DNA from: Anaeromicropila populeti
GTDB lineage: Bacteria; Bacillota; Clostridia; Lachnospirales; Lachnospiraceae
Direction: 5' to 3'
Length of the DNA: 64,000 nt
Assembly (NCBI RefSeq): GCF_900112775.1
Contig: NZ_FOYZ01000003.1
Coordinates: 251,494 to 315,493 of the forward strand
Below the pieces are notes generated by a model. That model saw nothing but the letters and a program-made list of their open reading frames with translations. It did not search any database and was not told where the DNA came from. Position 1 is the first letter of the stretch. Each line of letters opens with the position of its first letter. Positions 43,393 to 53,719 of this stretch are shown piece after piece. The translations under genes were made by a program, and so were the position numbers.

Positions 43393-45837
43393 TTATTTGA
43401 TCGAAAATTTTATTTCCTTGTCTTTCAATCTCATAGAAACAACATGACCACTCTTAATATTTCCCTCTAATACTTCCTCTGCAAGCTTATCCTCTACGTT
43501 GCTCTGGATTGCCCGTCTAAGTGGTCTGGCTCCATAGGTAGGATCATAATTCTTTTCTGCCAGAAATTCCAACACCGCATTACTTGCTTTCAGTGTAATG
43601 TTCATTTGCTCCTTGGTACGTTTACTAATACCATCTAACATAATGCTCACAATCTTCTTAATGTCATCTTTTGTTAATGCATGGAATACTATAATCTCAT
43701 CAATACGATTAATAAATTCTGGTTTAAACTGATGCTTAACCTCTTCCATCACACTTTCCTTCATTTTCTTGTAATCTGCCGCCACATCCTGAGCTGATGC
43801 AAATCCTAATGTCTTTGGTGCAATTATGCGTTTTGCTCCTGCATTAGAGGTCATAATAATAATGGCATTCTTAAAGCTGACCTTTCTTCCCTGAGCATCG
43901 GTAATGTGTCCATCCTCCAGAACCTGTAACAAAATATTAAACACATCTGGATGAGCCTTTTCTATTTCATCAAATAAAATGACGGAATATGGATTTCTTC
44001 TTACTTTTTCACTTAATTGTCCGCCCTCTTCATATCCTACATATCCAGGAGGAGAACCGATTAATTTGGAAACACTATGCTTTTCCATATATTCAGACAT
44101 ATCTACACGAATCATGGCATTTTCACTGCCAAACATTGCCTCTGCCAGTGCCTTTGATAATTCGGTCTTACCAACACCAGTTGGTCCCAAAAACAGAAAA
44201 GAACCAATCGGACGGTTTGGATCCTTTAATCCTACTCTGCCTCTTCTAATTGCTTTAGAAATTGCCTTTACTGCCTCTTCCTGTCCAACAACCCGTTTAT
44301 GCAGAATGTCCTCCAGCTTTCTTAATCGCTCCGTTTCTTCCTCTTCCAGTCTCTTCACTGGAATTTTTGTCCACGATGAAATAATATCTGCAATTTCAGC
44401 TTCTCCTACAATTAGTTTTCTTTCTGCTTTTTCTTTCTCTTTTTTCAGCTTAATCTTTACCAGTTTCTCCAAGTTATCCTGTTGTTTTTTCTTTATTTCA
44501 CCAGCAAGTTCATAAGCTTCACTTTTTATAGCTTCTTCCTTCTCAATTTCCAGCTTTTCATTCTCTTCTTCTATTTTTCTCACCTCAGGAGAAGCAATGT
44601 AGGTACTTAAACGTACCTTAGATGCCGCCTCATCAATTAAGTCTATTGCTTTATCTGGTAAGAATCTATCGTTAATATAACGCATTGACAGCTTTACTGC
44701 TGCCACAATAGCTTCATCCTGAATCGTAACCTGATGATGTACTTCATAGCTTTCTCGTAATCCCTTCAGAATCAATACAGATTCTTCTTCAGAAGGTTCC
44801 TCTACCGTAACTGGCTGAAATCTTCGCTCAAGAGCTGGATCCTTTTCAATATACTTTCGATACTCTTCTATAGTAGTCGCACCAATAATCTGAAGTTCTC
44901 CCCTTGCTAAAGAAGGTTTTAATATATTAGAAGCATCAATTGCACCTTCCGCTCCACCTGCTCCTATAATCGTATGAATTTCATCAATAAATAACAAGAC
45001 ATTGCCATCGCTCATTACTTCTTGGATTACTTTTTTAATTCTTTCTTCAAATTCACCACGATACTTGGAGCCAGCCACCATTCCAGACAAATCAAGAGTC
45101 AGTACACGCTTATCCTTAATGGTATCTGGAATATTTCCTTCTGTAATCTTCTGTGCAAGACCTTCTGCAATTGCCGTCTTACCTACACCTGGTTCACCAA
45201 TTAAGCATGGATTGTTTTTTGTCCTTCTGCTCAATATCTGAATAACTCTCTGGATTTCACTTTCACGCCCAATGACAGGATCTAATTTTCCTTCTCGTGC
45301 ATACATGGTTAAATCTCTGCTGTACTGATCAAGGGTCGGAGTTGTACTTTTCCCTTTCGTTTTGTTTTTACTTGCAGAAAATTCATTTTTTGCCGCCCCT
45401 ACTTCTTGTCCAACTGCGGTTAACAAATCAACAAATAATTTTTGCAGATTGATTCCTAGCGTATTTAATAAGCGGACTGCAATGCAGTCCCCTTCTTTCA
45501 GTAAAGCAAGCAATAAATGCTCTGTACCCACTAGATCACTTTTTAATCTTGACGCCTCCCGATAGCTTTGGCCAACAATTCTTTTCACCCTTGGAGTAAT
45601 ATTATCAGCTGAAACCATACCTATTGAAGCATTGGGAGAAATAAATTCTTCAATTAATTTTATTAAACGTGTTTCTTCTACACCGTTTTCATCCAATACC
45701 TTTGCTGCAACTCCTGGTGCCTTCACAAGGCCAATTAAAAGATGTTCCGTCCCAATATAATCATGAGAAAGCTCCTGGGCTACTTCTGATGCTTTATTCA
45801 TTGCAATTTTTGCATTATCTGTAAACTTATCAAACAT
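43393..45837 (-). CDS. clpC: ATP-dependent Clp protease ATPase ClpC
   Basis: Hsp100 unfoldase that feeds substrates to ClpP and recognises arginine-phosphorylated proteins through its N domain. Two Clp_N repeats (1-145), AAA1 with [16 protein letters not shown], a middle domain with UVR-like coil, AAA2 with [16 protein letters not shown], and [14 protein letters not shown]. 814 residues, typical of ClpC. 25 nt after mcsB; in the operon mcsA-mcsB-clpC. Confidence 0.97.
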   Translation of the reverse strand: MFDKFTDNAKIAMNKASEVAQELSHDYIGTEHLLIGLVKAPGVAAKVLDENGVEETRLIKLIEEFISPNASIGMVSADNITPRVKRIVGQSYREASRLKSDLVGTEHLLLALLKEGDCIAVRLLNTLGINLQKLFVDLLTAVGQEVGAAKNEFSASKNKTKGKSTTPTLDQYSRDLTMYAREGKLDPVIGRESEIQRVIQILSRRTKNNPCLIGEPGVGKTAIAEGLAQKITEGNIPDTIKDKRVLTLDLSGMVAGSKYRGEFEERIKKVIQEVMSDGNVLLFIDEIHTIIGAGGAEGAIDASNILKPSLARGELQIIGATTIEEYRKYIEKDPALERRFQPVTVEEPSEEESVLILKGLRESYEVHHQVTIQDEAIVAAVKLSMRYINDRFLPDKAIDLIDEAASKVRLSTYIASPEVRKIEEENEKLEIEKEEAIKSEAYELAGEIKKKQQDNLEKLVKIKLKKEKEKAERKLIVGEAEIADIISSWTKIPVKRLEEEETERLRKLEDILHKRVVGQEEAVKAISKAIRRGRVGLKDPNRPIGSFLFLGPTGVGKTELSKALAEAMFGSENAMIRVDMSEYMEKHSVSKLIGSPPGYVGYEEGGQLSEKVRRNPYSVILFDEIEKAHPDVFNILLQVLEDGHITDAQGRKVSFKNAIIIMTSNAGAKRIIAPKTLGFASAQDVAADYKKMKESVMEEVKHQFKPEFINRIDEIIVFHALTKDDIKKIVSIMLDGISKRTKEQMNITLKASNAVLEFLAEKNYDPTYGARPLRRAIQSNVEDKLAEEVLEGNIKSGHVVSMRLKDKEIKFSIK

Positions 45838-45862
45838 ATTTAACCCTCCTAGTTACCAATTT

Positions 45863-46900
45863 TTATCTCGACTTAAGTTCTGGCAGATTTTTATTAATAT
45901 ACTCTGCTCGAAGCCTTTCCCTTTGAACACTTCCAATGTTTTTTCCAAATCCATATTGTAAGCCATAAGGCTGAATATTCATCATCATCTGATAAATACT
46001 TCTATCCCCTTCCAGTGAAATAATTCCTGTGTCTGCTCCGAACTTTACCTGTGACAGTAATGTCATTGCATCCTTTGTATTAATCTGTCTTGTATATTTT
46101 AATACACCATACGAACGATACACCTGATCTTCAATCTCATTATAATTCTTATTCAAAACGTATTCCCTGCGAAGTCTTTCCTGTTTAATCACCTGCATTA
46201 CAATGTTATTTAAACTCTGAATAATATCGCTTTCATGGGTGCCAAGTGTCTTTTGATTGGAAATCTGAAAAATGTCGGCCTGGCTCTTACTCCCCTCCCC
46301 GTACAAACCGCGAAGAGTCACTCCATATTTACTCACTTCACTTGCTAACTTAGTAATCTTACCAGCACCACTTAATGCTGGTAAAAATATCATATAGGAT
46401 GCTCGCAGTCCTGTTCCTACATTGGTAGGACAAGACGTAAGATATCCATATTTTTCATCAAAAGCAATTTCAAATTTCTCCTGTATCCGATCGTCTATTT
46501 CATTTGCCCTTGAAAAAGCCGTCTTCATATTCATACCACCAGTAAATGTCTGAATCCGAAGATGATCCTCCTCATTTATCATAATACCAGCCGATTCATC
46601 TTCTGATAGAATCAGACCATTACATTGCTTTTTGTTTACAATCTGCGGACTGAGAATATGACGTTCTACCATGGCAAGTTTATCAATTTCACCAAGTTCA
46701 TTTAGTTTGCAGGTAAAATAGTTTCCTGACACATCCTTGTAATGTTCCATTCCAGCTTTTACTTCTTCAAACAGCTCATTCGCTCCCTGTTCCGTAAGCC
46801 TGACACCAAAAGGATACTTCTTCAGATTTCTAGCCAGACGCACACGGCTTGAAATTACAATATCATCATGTTCACCCTTTTGTTCAAACCATTTAAGCAT
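45863..46900 (-). CDS. mcsB: Protein arginine kinase McsB
   Basis: Phosphorylates arginines on damaged proteins and marks them for ClpC. ISSRVRLARNL at the N-terminus and the CPTNVGTGLRAS loop are guanidino-kinase signatures. ATP contacts lie in GVTLRGLYGEGS and the RREYVLNKN region. 345 residues. Its start overlaps the mcsA stop by 8 nt, so translation is coupled. Confidence 0.97.
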   Translation of the reverse strand: MLKWFEQKGEHDDIVISSRVRLARNLKKYPFGVRLTEQGANELFEEVKAGMEHYKDVSGNYFTCKLNELGEIDKLAMVERHILSPQIVNKKQCNGLILSEDESAGIMINEEDHLRIQTFTGGMNMKTAFSRANEIDDRIQEKFEIAFDEKYGYLTSCPTNVGTGLRASYMIFLPALSGAGKITKLASEVSKYGVTLRGLYGEGSKSQADIFQISNQKTLGTHESDIIQSLNNIVMQVIKQERLRREYVLNKNYNEIEDQVYRSYGVLKYTRQINTKDAMTLLSQVKFGADTGIISLEGDRSIYQMMMNIQPYGLQYGFGKNIGSVQRERLRAEYINKNLPELKSR

Positions 46901-47471
46901 TACTTGGTTCCTCCTTTTGGCCTGGAGTATGATTTACAACTTCTTCTGCTTCTTTCTTCCTTAATTCTCGTATTAAATCCCTAAGCCTTGCTGCTTCTTC
47001 AAACTCTTCCTTTTCAACTGCATCTTGAAGCTTTAAGGACATCTTGTCAATTTCTGTAATTTCACTAATCACCTTTTCTGTTTTACTCATAAAATTCTTT
47101 GGAATTTTCCCTATATGCTTATCGCTTCCTTGAATCTGCAACAAACTCTTATCAAATATTTTGCCAAAAGCTTCATAACAGTTGGCACAGCCAAATTTTC
47201 CATTTGTCAGAAACTCCTCGTAAGTCATTCCACATTCTTTACATTTTACCGATTCCTGGAGTTTTTTATGCTCTTCCTTATAAACATTGTCTAACAAACC
47301 GGATAAGAGATTTCCTAAATTAACTTCTTTGCTCACACCAACTGCTTCTAAGTGAAAGGATGCATACTCAGCAGCACATTCTTCACATAAATACTGTTCC
47401 TTTTTTACCCCATTCACTATTTCCGTACAATATATCCTTGCTTCTCGTTTATGGCATTTATCACATAACAT
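46893..47471 (-). CDS. mcsA: McsA (zinc-finger activator of McsB)
   Basis: Zinc-binding partner of McsB. MLCDKCHKREA with CxxC, then YLCEECAAEYA, CKECGMTYEEF and GCANCYEAF give the usual multiple CxxC zinc sites; the C-terminal UVR motif (LQDAVEKEEFEEAARLRDLI) binds McsB/ClpC. 192 residues. AGGAGG precedes the ATG by a few nt. First gene after the GntR-type regulator, 46 nt away. Confidence 0.95.
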   Translation of the reverse strand: MLCDKCHKREARIYCTEIVNGVKKEQYLCEECAAEYASFHLEAVGVSKEVNLGNLLSGLLDNVYKEEHKKLQESVKCKECGMTYEEFLTNGKFGCANCYEAFGKIFDKSLLQIQGSDKHIGKIPKNFMSKTEKVISEITEIDKMSLKLQDAVEKEEFEEAARLRDLIRELRKKEAEEVVNHTPGQKEEPSNA

Positions 47472-47517
47472 AGCAGAACCTCCTTCCCCTGCATGAAATG
47501 ACAGCTACAAACTGCTG

Positions 47518-47913
47518 CTATTCTGTTCCACCTTTTCTTTCCTGGCATGAATATTGTTCAAACACCTTATCTACCAATTCATAGACTTCATTTTTTGAAA
47601 TATTCCGACATACTGCCTTTGCAAGTATCACCTGCATCTCTGACATCAATTCTGTTAATGCATTGTACTTGTCAACTTCAACTGCAATGACTGCCCCTTT
47701 TCTGCGATCCAGCTTCAAATAACCTTCCTGCCTCAATATACCATATGCTTTATTCACTGTGTGCATATTAATTCCTATATTATCTGCCAGTTCCCGTACA
47801 GAAGGAAGGTTATCCCCCTCTCTGATTTGAGCAGTCGCAATGCCAATAATAATCTGATTACAAAGCTGAATATAAATAGCTTCTTCGCTATTAAAATCTA
47901 TTGTTACAAGCAA
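47518..47913 (-). CDS. GntR-family regulator (YtrA-type) heading the mcsA operon
   Basis: Transcription regulator, 131 residues from TTG 47913 with AGGTGG 5 nt upstream; longer frames lie upstream of the promoter itself. N-terminal winged helix: EAIYIQLCNQIIIGIA, REGDNLPSVRELADNIGINMHTVNKAYGILRQEG, with the GntR recognition segment. The short C-terminal helix is of the YtrA type without an effector domain. It occupies the place where ctsR normally sits in ctsR-mcsA-mcsB-clpC operons of Firmicutes. No CtsR direct repeat was seen upstream. Confidence 0.92.
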   Translation of the reverse strand: MLVTIDFNSEEAIYIQLCNQIIIGIATAQIREGDNLPSVRELADNIGINMHTVNKAYGILRQEGYLKLDRRKGAVIAVEVDKYNALTELMSEMQVILAKAVCRNISKNEVYELVDKVFEQYSCQERKGGTE

Positions 47914-47940
47914 TGTCTCCACCTCTGCTTTCGTTACATC

Positions 47941-47979
47941 TGTTATATTAATAGTATAACAAGAATGCAATTCTGTCAA
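47941..47979 (-). promoter_or_regulatory. Promoter with palindromic operator of the gntR-mcsAB-clpC operon
   Basis: Minus-strand -35 TTGACA (47974-47979), 17 nt, -10 TACTAT (47951-47956). The 21-bp palindrome TGTTATA-N7-TATAACA (47941-47961) covers the -10 and the start site, 28 nt upstream of the TTG. Probable autoregulatory site of the GntR protein. Confidence 0.8.
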
Positions 47980-48016
47980 GTACCAGACGACTTGTAATAT
48001 TATACATGTTAGTGTA

Positions 48017-49264
48017 TTATTCTTCCTCTTTATAAGTATGCATACTCTTAATAACAAGTGTAATCGTCAGAATAATACAAATAACACCCAGTACCGCTAA
48101 AGCAAATACCATCGCTGTCATCCTTTTCTGATACTCACTTTTGGTAATAGAATCCAAACTGTCAGATTCCTGGTTTTCACCAGTTCCGTCGTTTTGTGAA
48201 TAGCGCTGAATTGTTTTTTCAATCCGATCCATCTGGTAAAATCTTTTTTCTCCAAAATCATTTTCTAAGAATAGCAAAAAGAACTCACTTTCCATATCAT
48301 TTTTTAGTAAAAATGCCTCTATTTCAATTTCATTGATTGTTACAGATGACTGAACATATCCTGCTGGGATTTCTGTAGAATCATCCAGCTCTGCTAATTT
48401 ATATTTACTTTGGTTCTGAAGATAAACCGTTCCGTCTAGTTCATATACGACTCCCGATTCATCCTGAGGCAGCTCCACATCCCCCTCTTCACCATTCTCC
48501 TCTTCTACGGATAATCTTCTGACTTCAATCTGGTAATCCTGCTTATCTCCCGACGGTGCTGTTACAATAACGTGGACAAAGTTTACTCCTTCTTTTAACT
48601 CCTGATTCCCCTGAATTTCTACAACAGCATCCTGGTCTTCTGGTATGGCGGATAGAAATAATCGTTCGCTGGCATTTGGAATTTCAACCTGATATTTGAA
48701 ACGATCCTTTTGAAATTCTGGCGTTAATGTTCCTGGACTTACTTCTAAGCTGGAAAGTGATGAATTGTCACTTAATTTTTCTGAACTAACAACCGATATG
48801 GTAAGGCGGCTTCTTGAAACTGACATTTCATCACCATCTGCATTGTAAACACCAGGTGTATCACTGACTGCAATTTCACAATTGCCTACTTTTATTGCCT
48901 TAAACTGAATGGAATACTTCTTGGACTCACTTTGTATGTCAGAGTTCAAATCGGATATTTTAAGCAGTCCGCTTCCTCCACTAACATGGCTTCCTCCTGT
49001 TGTAAACTCCAAAATCTCTGGATCATATGATACATATGCTTCAAAATCTCCAATGATGTCACTGGAATCCAAGGAAACAACCACTGATAAGTCGTCACCC
49101 TTCTGTACTTCTCTGTTGGCAATAGAAAAAGTAATGGTAGCACTGGATGCCATAACGATTCTACCAGACATCCCTACCCCTGTAACTATAATAAACAGAA
49201 TACAAGTAACAAAAAACAGATTCTTCCTATTATTATATGAATTATTTTTCTTCTGACACTTCAT
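48017..49264 (-). CDS. Surface protein with cohesin-like and cadherin-like domains
   Basis: Exported protein anchored by a C-terminal membrane helix (MTAMVFALAVLGVICIILTI, residues about 385-405) with a short basic tail. The N-terminus is a signal peptide ending near VMASS. Residues about 40-160 have the cohesin pattern (FSIANREVQKGDDLSVVVSLDSSDIIGDFEAYVSYDPEILEF). Residues about 170-250 are a cadherin-like beta-sandwich (SSLSSLEVSPGTLTPEFQKDR). No dockerin partner is seen nearby. It lies 51 nt after a cell-wall hydrolase gene; may help assemble surface complexes. Confidence 0.85.
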   Translation of the reverse strand: MKCQKKNNSYNNRKNLFFVTCILFIIVTGVGMSGRIVMASSATITFSIANREVQKGDDLSVVVSLDSSDIIGDFEAYVSYDPEILEFTTGGSHVSGGSGLLKISDLNSDIQSESKKYSIQFKAIKVGNCEIAVSDTPGVYNADGDEMSVSRSRLTISVVSSEKLSDNSSLSSLEVSPGTLTPEFQKDRFKYQVEIPNASERLFLSAIPEDQDAVVEIQGNQELKEGVNFVHVIVTAPSGDKQDYQIEVRRLSVEEENGEEGDVELPQDESGVVYELDGTVYLQNQSKYKLAELDDSTEIPAGYVQSSVTINEIEIEAFLLKNDMESEFFLLFLENDFGEKRFYQMDRIEKTIQRYSQNDGTGENQESDSLDSITKSEYQKRMTAMVFALAVLGVICIILTITLVIKSMHTYKEEE

Positions 49265-49315
49265 TTTATCACACCTTTTCTTCCTTATAACGTAAGTCTG
49301 GCTGATTTACTTGTT

Positions 49316-51604
49316 TCACGCATTTTTAATAACATATATCTCATAGGTTCGCTGCTGCCCATTTTCTGCTGTCACAACAACAGGAATGGTATTAACACCT
49401 ATATTAACTGGATATTCTACATTTCCTACAACCGTTGCTTTACTGCTTACTGCTGATGCCTCTATTGTAACACTTGTAACGCTGCTGTCAACTATAACAG
49501 TATAGGAAGTATTTACAGCATCTGACACCTGAAAAGTTGGTGTCATGGTCTGACCTATAACAGAAAGCTTCTTCAGCCAGTTATTCGGATTTAAACCACC
49601 TGATGGAACTGGGCATGGTGCAGCAGGCATATTATAGTAAACTGGTATATAAAATACCACAGGAATATCCGTAAAGTTTTTATACGCTGTATAAGTTTTT
49701 TGAGCCTCAGCCCTTGCTGCTTCTACATTTGCCATATATTGATGCGAAAATGTACTATAATTTGACAAATTAAATTTTTGCAAATAAACTGTGTCCTGAC
49801 CTTTATTAATGTAATTATTTCCGATAAACTTTGCTCCTCCTACAATAGAGCGATAAGGACTTGTCCATGGAATCAAAAATAAATCTTTATTTGCTTGCGA
49901 ATAACTTCCTCCTGTTTTAGCAAAGGATAATCCATTGGCAATGGCTCCACCAGCAACAGTGCTGTGAGTCGCTCCTATATTGTAAAAATTGTAGTACCCT
50001 TCATATCCTGCAAACTGTCCTGTTGCAGAAGCACTCAGTCCTGTCGAAGTGGCAACCTCCTGCTTTACCCTTGTTGCCAGATGAAATGGATTCACATTGG
50101 AGTACTTTGCCGCTGCAATAAATGTGTCACCATACGTAGTACTTGTCTCAGTTTGTGCCTCATCCAGATACGTATAACTTTTATTCCCCATCACCGTATT
50201 GGACAAAATACTTTCCACTCCTGACTTTGTCTGATACTGTTCATTATATGCTAAATGCTCAAATTGAAAAATTCCATCTGTTGTAAGAAAATTTCGAGGA
50301 TCCATGTAATAAGCAAGACCTTCTTTTGACACAGTAACCCACGTAGAACCATCAAATGGAATAAACGAATCGGTTGACCAGTTATAGGCTCCTGCTTCAA
50401 TCGATTTCCAGGCAATGGACTTAGCATTGGTAATTAAATTTTTACCAACCACACTTTCTTTCTCTATAACAGTGTTCCAGTCATATCCTGTATGATATGC
50501 CTTAAACTGCCATAGTGGGTATTGCTGGTGCAACAGACGCAATTTTGCTTTATAGTCCTCTGGAAACCCTTCACTCATCAGTGCTGCTTCAAACTCTGCG
50601 TCCGTCAACGCTGTTGGTACTGGTGTTACTGTTGGCACTGGTGTTATTTCTGGAGTAGGTTCTGGGGTTATCTCTGGTGTTTCTGTTATTTCTGGGGTTG
50701 ACGTTACCTCAGGAATTTCTGTTATCTCTGGGGTTGGGGTTGCCTCTGGCAATGGGGTAACTGCTGTCTTAGTTGTTAATTGAATAAACTCTCCTGAAAC
50801 ATAACCTTTAAGAGAGGCTGATTCATAGGAAAACTTCACCTGATACCATAAAACAGTATCTACTTTCTTTTCACTTACAATTGTTACCAGTGTCCCTTTT
50901 GTTAACTGTACCTTTTGCTCTTTATACTCTAAAATAGGATATGTAGTTCCGGCACCTGTTCTTACATTCAGCCTGGACGCCGCAACTGACCCTGTTTTTG
51001 TTGTCTCTGGTATTACAAAGGAAACGGAATCGGCAAGAATATATCCTTTATAAGTTTTTTTCTTATACACAAAGGATATGTAAAACCATTTCTTCTTACT
51101 AACAGTGGATTCCTTCAGTACCGTTACCGCTGTACCTTTTTTAAGTGAAACCACCTTCCCGCTTACTTTTTTATAAGTACTTCCTCCAGCCTTTGTTACG
51201 ATTTTCTGACTTGTCTTTGCACTTACAGCTGCACTTGCCGAAGTTTTTAAGGTCAGCTTCACGTAATTGCTAAGCACATAACCACGATAGCTTTTTTTCA
51301 AGTATTTAAATGAAATGTAGTACCACTTTTCACCTGATACCACTTTTTCCTTTAGTACTGTTACCGCTTGGTTTTTACTTAGCTGCACTTTTTTCTCATT
51401 AATTATCATCTGAGAGGCTGTACGCCCTGGCTTTGTCCTGACATTCACCTTACTTGCTGTTGACTTGCCAGCTAACTTTAATGTACTTGCCGCATAGGAA
51501 TCAATCCTTCCTAAATTGTGAACTGAAACAAACAGCACTATAGTTAGCGCAATACAGCTGACGCAAAATAATATTCTATGCTTATTACTTTTCATTCTCA
51601 TCAC
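49316..51604 (-). CDS. Secreted N-acetylglucosaminidase-like protein with SH3 repeats
   Basis: Exported wall hydrolase. Signal peptide in the first 40 residues. Three bacterial SH3 repeats (about 40-280) each with a K/S-x-VNVRTK/G-like start and G-Y-V/I end, a Pro/Thr/Glu linker (TPEATPTPEITEIPEV-type repeats, about 285-335), a LytD-like glucosaminidase region (about 345-640) containing LATRVKQEVATSTGLSAS and FYNIGATHSTVAGGA, and a C-terminal cadherin-like beta-sandwich (about 670-762). It probably trims peptidoglycan during growth or separation. Confidence 0.88.
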   Translation of the reverse strand: MMRMKSNKHRILFCVSCIALTIVLFVSVHNLGRIDSYAASTLKLAGKSTASKVNVRTKPGRTASQMIINEKKVQLSKNQAVTVLKEKVVSGEKWYYISFKYLKKSYRGYVLSNYVKLTLKTSASAAVSAKTSQKIVTKAGGSTYKKVSGKVVSLKKGTAVTVLKESTVSKKKWFYISFVYKKKTYKGYILADSVSFVIPETTKTGSVAASRLNVRTGAGTTYPILEYKEQKVQLTKGTLVTIVSEKKVDTVLWYQVKFSYESASLKGYVSGEFIQLTTKTAVTPLPEATPTPEITEIPEVTSTPEITETPEITPEPTPEITPVPTVTPVPTALTDAEFEAALMSEGFPEDYKAKLRLLHQQYPLWQFKAYHTGYDWNTVIEKESVVGKNLITNAKSIAWKSIEAGAYNWSTDSFIPFDGSTWVTVSKEGLAYYMDPRNFLTTDGIFQFEHLAYNEQYQTKSGVESILSNTVMGNKSYTYLDEAQTETSTTYGDTFIAAAKYSNVNPFHLATRVKQEVATSTGLSASATGQFAGYEGYYNFYNIGATHSTVAGGAIANGLSFAKTGGSYSQANKDLFLIPWTSPYRSIVGGAKFIGNNYINKGQDTVYLQKFNLSNYSTFSHQYMANVEAARAEAQKTYTAYKNFTDIPVVFYIPVYYNMPAAPCPVPSGGLNPNNWLKKLSVIGQTMTPTFQVSDAVNTSYTVIVDSSVTSVTIEASAVSSKATVVGNVEYPVNIGVNTIPVVVTAENGQQRTYEIYVIKNA

Positions 51605-51709
51605 TCCTATGTGTTTTTTCTACAGCAGTAGTGTTTTCATCTACAATATTAGTACAAATATATCCCATATATATGGCAGTATTATGTCAGTCCTCAGAAG
51701 CTCATCGAC

Positions 51710-51750
51710 AAAAAGCACCTATGAGAAGTTTCCTTCTCACCAGTGCTTTT
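51710..51750 (-). terminator. Terminator after purD
   Basis: Minus-strand AAAAGCACTGGTGAGAAG and CTTCTCATAGGTGCTTTT form a long stem with an internal 4-by-4 mismatch and loop GAAA, followed by TTG. It lies 47 nt past the purD stop. Confidence 0.75.
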
Positions 51751-51796
51751 CTTCTATGCTTCCTACTGGATGCATTCTTATCTACTTGTATTTTAC

Positions 51797-53068
51797 TTAC
51801 GCTTCATCAATTGCTTTTCCAATATCATTTCTCATATATTTATTAGAAAATTCAATCCAATCCGTTGCCTGATATGCCTTCTTTCTTGCATCTTTTAAAT
51901 CTTGTCCCAGCGCAGTCACACCTAAAACACGGCCTCCATTTGTCACAATGCCTTCTTCCGCAGCTTTTGTACCTGCATGAAACACAAAGTATTCTTCCTT
52001 ATCTGAAAAATGTTCAAGCCCTGTAATTACCTTACCCTTTTCATATGCCTCTGGGTATCCTTCTGATGCTAAAACAACACAGACAGCCGCGTTATTGTCA
52101 AATTCCAGTTCTAGTTCATTTAACTTTCCATCTACACAGGCTTCCATCACTTCGATAATATCATTTTTCATACGAGGCAGAACAACCTGAGTCTCAGGAT
52201 CACCAAAACGGGCATTATACTCCAGTACCTTTGGCCCCTGTTCCGTAAGAATCAGACCAACAAACAAAATTCCAGTAAATGCTCTTCCCTCTGCCTTCAT
52301 GGCGTCCATAGATGCCTGATAAACGTATTTTTCACAAAAACTCTTTACTTCCTCTGTGTAAAAAGGACTTGGTGAAAAAGTTCCCATACCACCTGTGTTT
52401 AAGCCCTGGTCTCCGTCTTTTGCTCTTTTATGATCCTGAGCGCTGGTCATTGGCTTCACAGTCGATCCGTCACAGAAACAAAGAACAGACACTTCTCTTC
52501 CTGCTAAAAATTCTTCTACGACAATTTTATCACCAGCAGACCCAAATTGCTTGTCCAACATCAAGGTTTTCACACCTTCTATTGCCTCTTCCTTGGTGTT
52601 GCAAATCAGAACACCCTTTCCCAAAGCAAGTCCATCTGCCTTTAAAACAATTGGAAAGCTGCTTGTTTCCAGATATTCCACCGCTTTTTCAGCAGACTGA
52701 AACGTTTCGTATTGGGCAGTTGGAATATTATATTTTTTCATCAAATCTTTAGAAAATGCCTTAGATCCTTCTATGATTGCTGCATTTTTCCGTGGTCCAA
52801 ATACCCGCAGCCCCTTTGCTTCAAAAGCATCTACAATACCTGCCACTAATGGATCATCTGGTCCGATAATGGTAAAGTCAATTTTTTCTTTTTCAGCAAA
52901 TGCTGTCATTTTATCAAATTCCATTACAGAAATGTCAACGCACTCTGCAAGCTCTGCAATTCCTGCATTACCTGGAGCACAATAAATTTTCTCAACTTTT
53001 TTGCTTTTTGCAACACTTGCAGCAATGGCATGTTCTCTGCCTCCGCCACCTACAATTAAAACTTTCAT
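51797..53068 (-). CDS. purD: Phosphoribosylamine-glycine ligase
   Basis: Step 2 of purine synthesis, joining glycine to phosphoribosylamine. VGGGGREHAIA at the N-terminus, the ATP-grasp region with GLALGKGV and EYNARFGDPETQV near residue 280, are diagnostic. 423 residues. Order purM-purN-purD with gaps of 3 and 24 nt. Confidence 0.97.
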   Translation of the reverse strand: MKVLIVGGGGREHAIAASVAKSKKVEKIYCAPGNAGIAELAECVDISVMEFDKMTAFAEKEKIDFTIIGPDDPLVAGIVDAFEAKGLRVFGPRKNAAIIEGSKAFSKDLMKKYNIPTAQYETFQSAEKAVEYLETSSFPIVLKADGLALGKGVLICNTKEEAIEGVKTLMLDKQFGSAGDKIVVEEFLAGREVSVLCFCDGSTVKPMTSAQDHKRAKDGDQGLNTGGMGTFSPSPFYTEEVKSFCEKYVYQASMDAMKAEGRAFTGILFVGLILTEQGPKVLEYNARFGDPETQVVLPRMKNDIIEVMEACVDGKLNELELEFDNNAAVCVVLASEGYPEAYEKGKVITGLEHFSDKEEYFVFHAGTKAAEEGIVTNGGRVLGVTALGQDLKDARKKAYQATDWIEFSNKYMRNDIGKAIDEA

Positions 53069-53092
53069 CCTGCATCCTCCTACCTTGTAAAG

Positions 53093-53716
53093 CTATTTTT
53101 CCCTAACCAGATGTCCACTTATCACAAGCTTGTCATTTGCAATCAGGTCAATGGCTCTAGGAAGTATTTTCCACTCCGCTTCTTCCATTACCCTTTTTTG
53201 TAAAATCTCAGCCGTATCTCCTGCTTTTACCTCTACTGCTTTCTGTAAAATGATTGGTCCTGTATCCGTACCTTCATCAACAAAATGAACGGTTGCACCT
53301 GTTACTTTATTACCACGTTCCAGAACTGCTTCGTGTACTTTCAACCCATAAAATCCTGCTCCACAAAAGGATGGAATCAGACTAGGATGAATATTAATAA
53401 TACGGTTCCTGTAATGCTTCACCACAATCTCTGGCATTATCACTAAATAACCTGCCAATACAATTAAATCAATCTGATAGGATAGTAAGGTATCTAAAAG
53501 CTTTTTCCCAAAGTCCTCACGGTCTGAAAAATCCTTTGGTGATATGCAGTGAGCTGGAATTTCTTTATTCGCAGCACGTTCTAACGCATATGCATTCTGC
53601 TTATTACTAATTACTACTTCTATCGATGCATTCGTAATACTTCCATTTTCCATGCTGTCTATTATTGCTTGTAAATTCGTTCCTCCACCAGAAACTAAAA
53701 CTGCTGTCTTAAGCAT
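53093..53716 (-). CDS. purN: Phosphoribosylglycinamide formyltransferase PurN
   Basis: Formylates GAR from 10-formyl-THF. VSGGGTNLQAIID at the start (phosphate loop), HPSLIPSFCGAGFYG (catalytic His and folate pocket) and GATVHFVDEGTDTGPI are family signatures. 207 residues. Starts 3 nt after the purM stop, so probably translationally coupled. Confidence 0.97.
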   Translation of the reverse strand: MLKTAVLVSGGGTNLQAIIDSMENGSITNASIEVVISNKQNAYALERAANKEIPAHCISPKDFSDREDFGKKLLDTLLSYQIDLIVLAGYLVIMPEIVVKHYRNRIINIHPSLIPSFCGAGFYGLKVHEAVLERGNKVTGATVHFVDEGTDTGPIILQKAVEVKAGDTAEILQKRVMEEAEWKILPRAIDLIANDKLVISGHLVREK

Positions 53717-53719
53717 GCC

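Noticed and set aside
47914-48057. Longer GntR start giving 48 more residues
   Set aside because: The extra segment covers the -35, -10 and operator and overlaps the previous gene's stop; TTG 47913 has the ribosome site.
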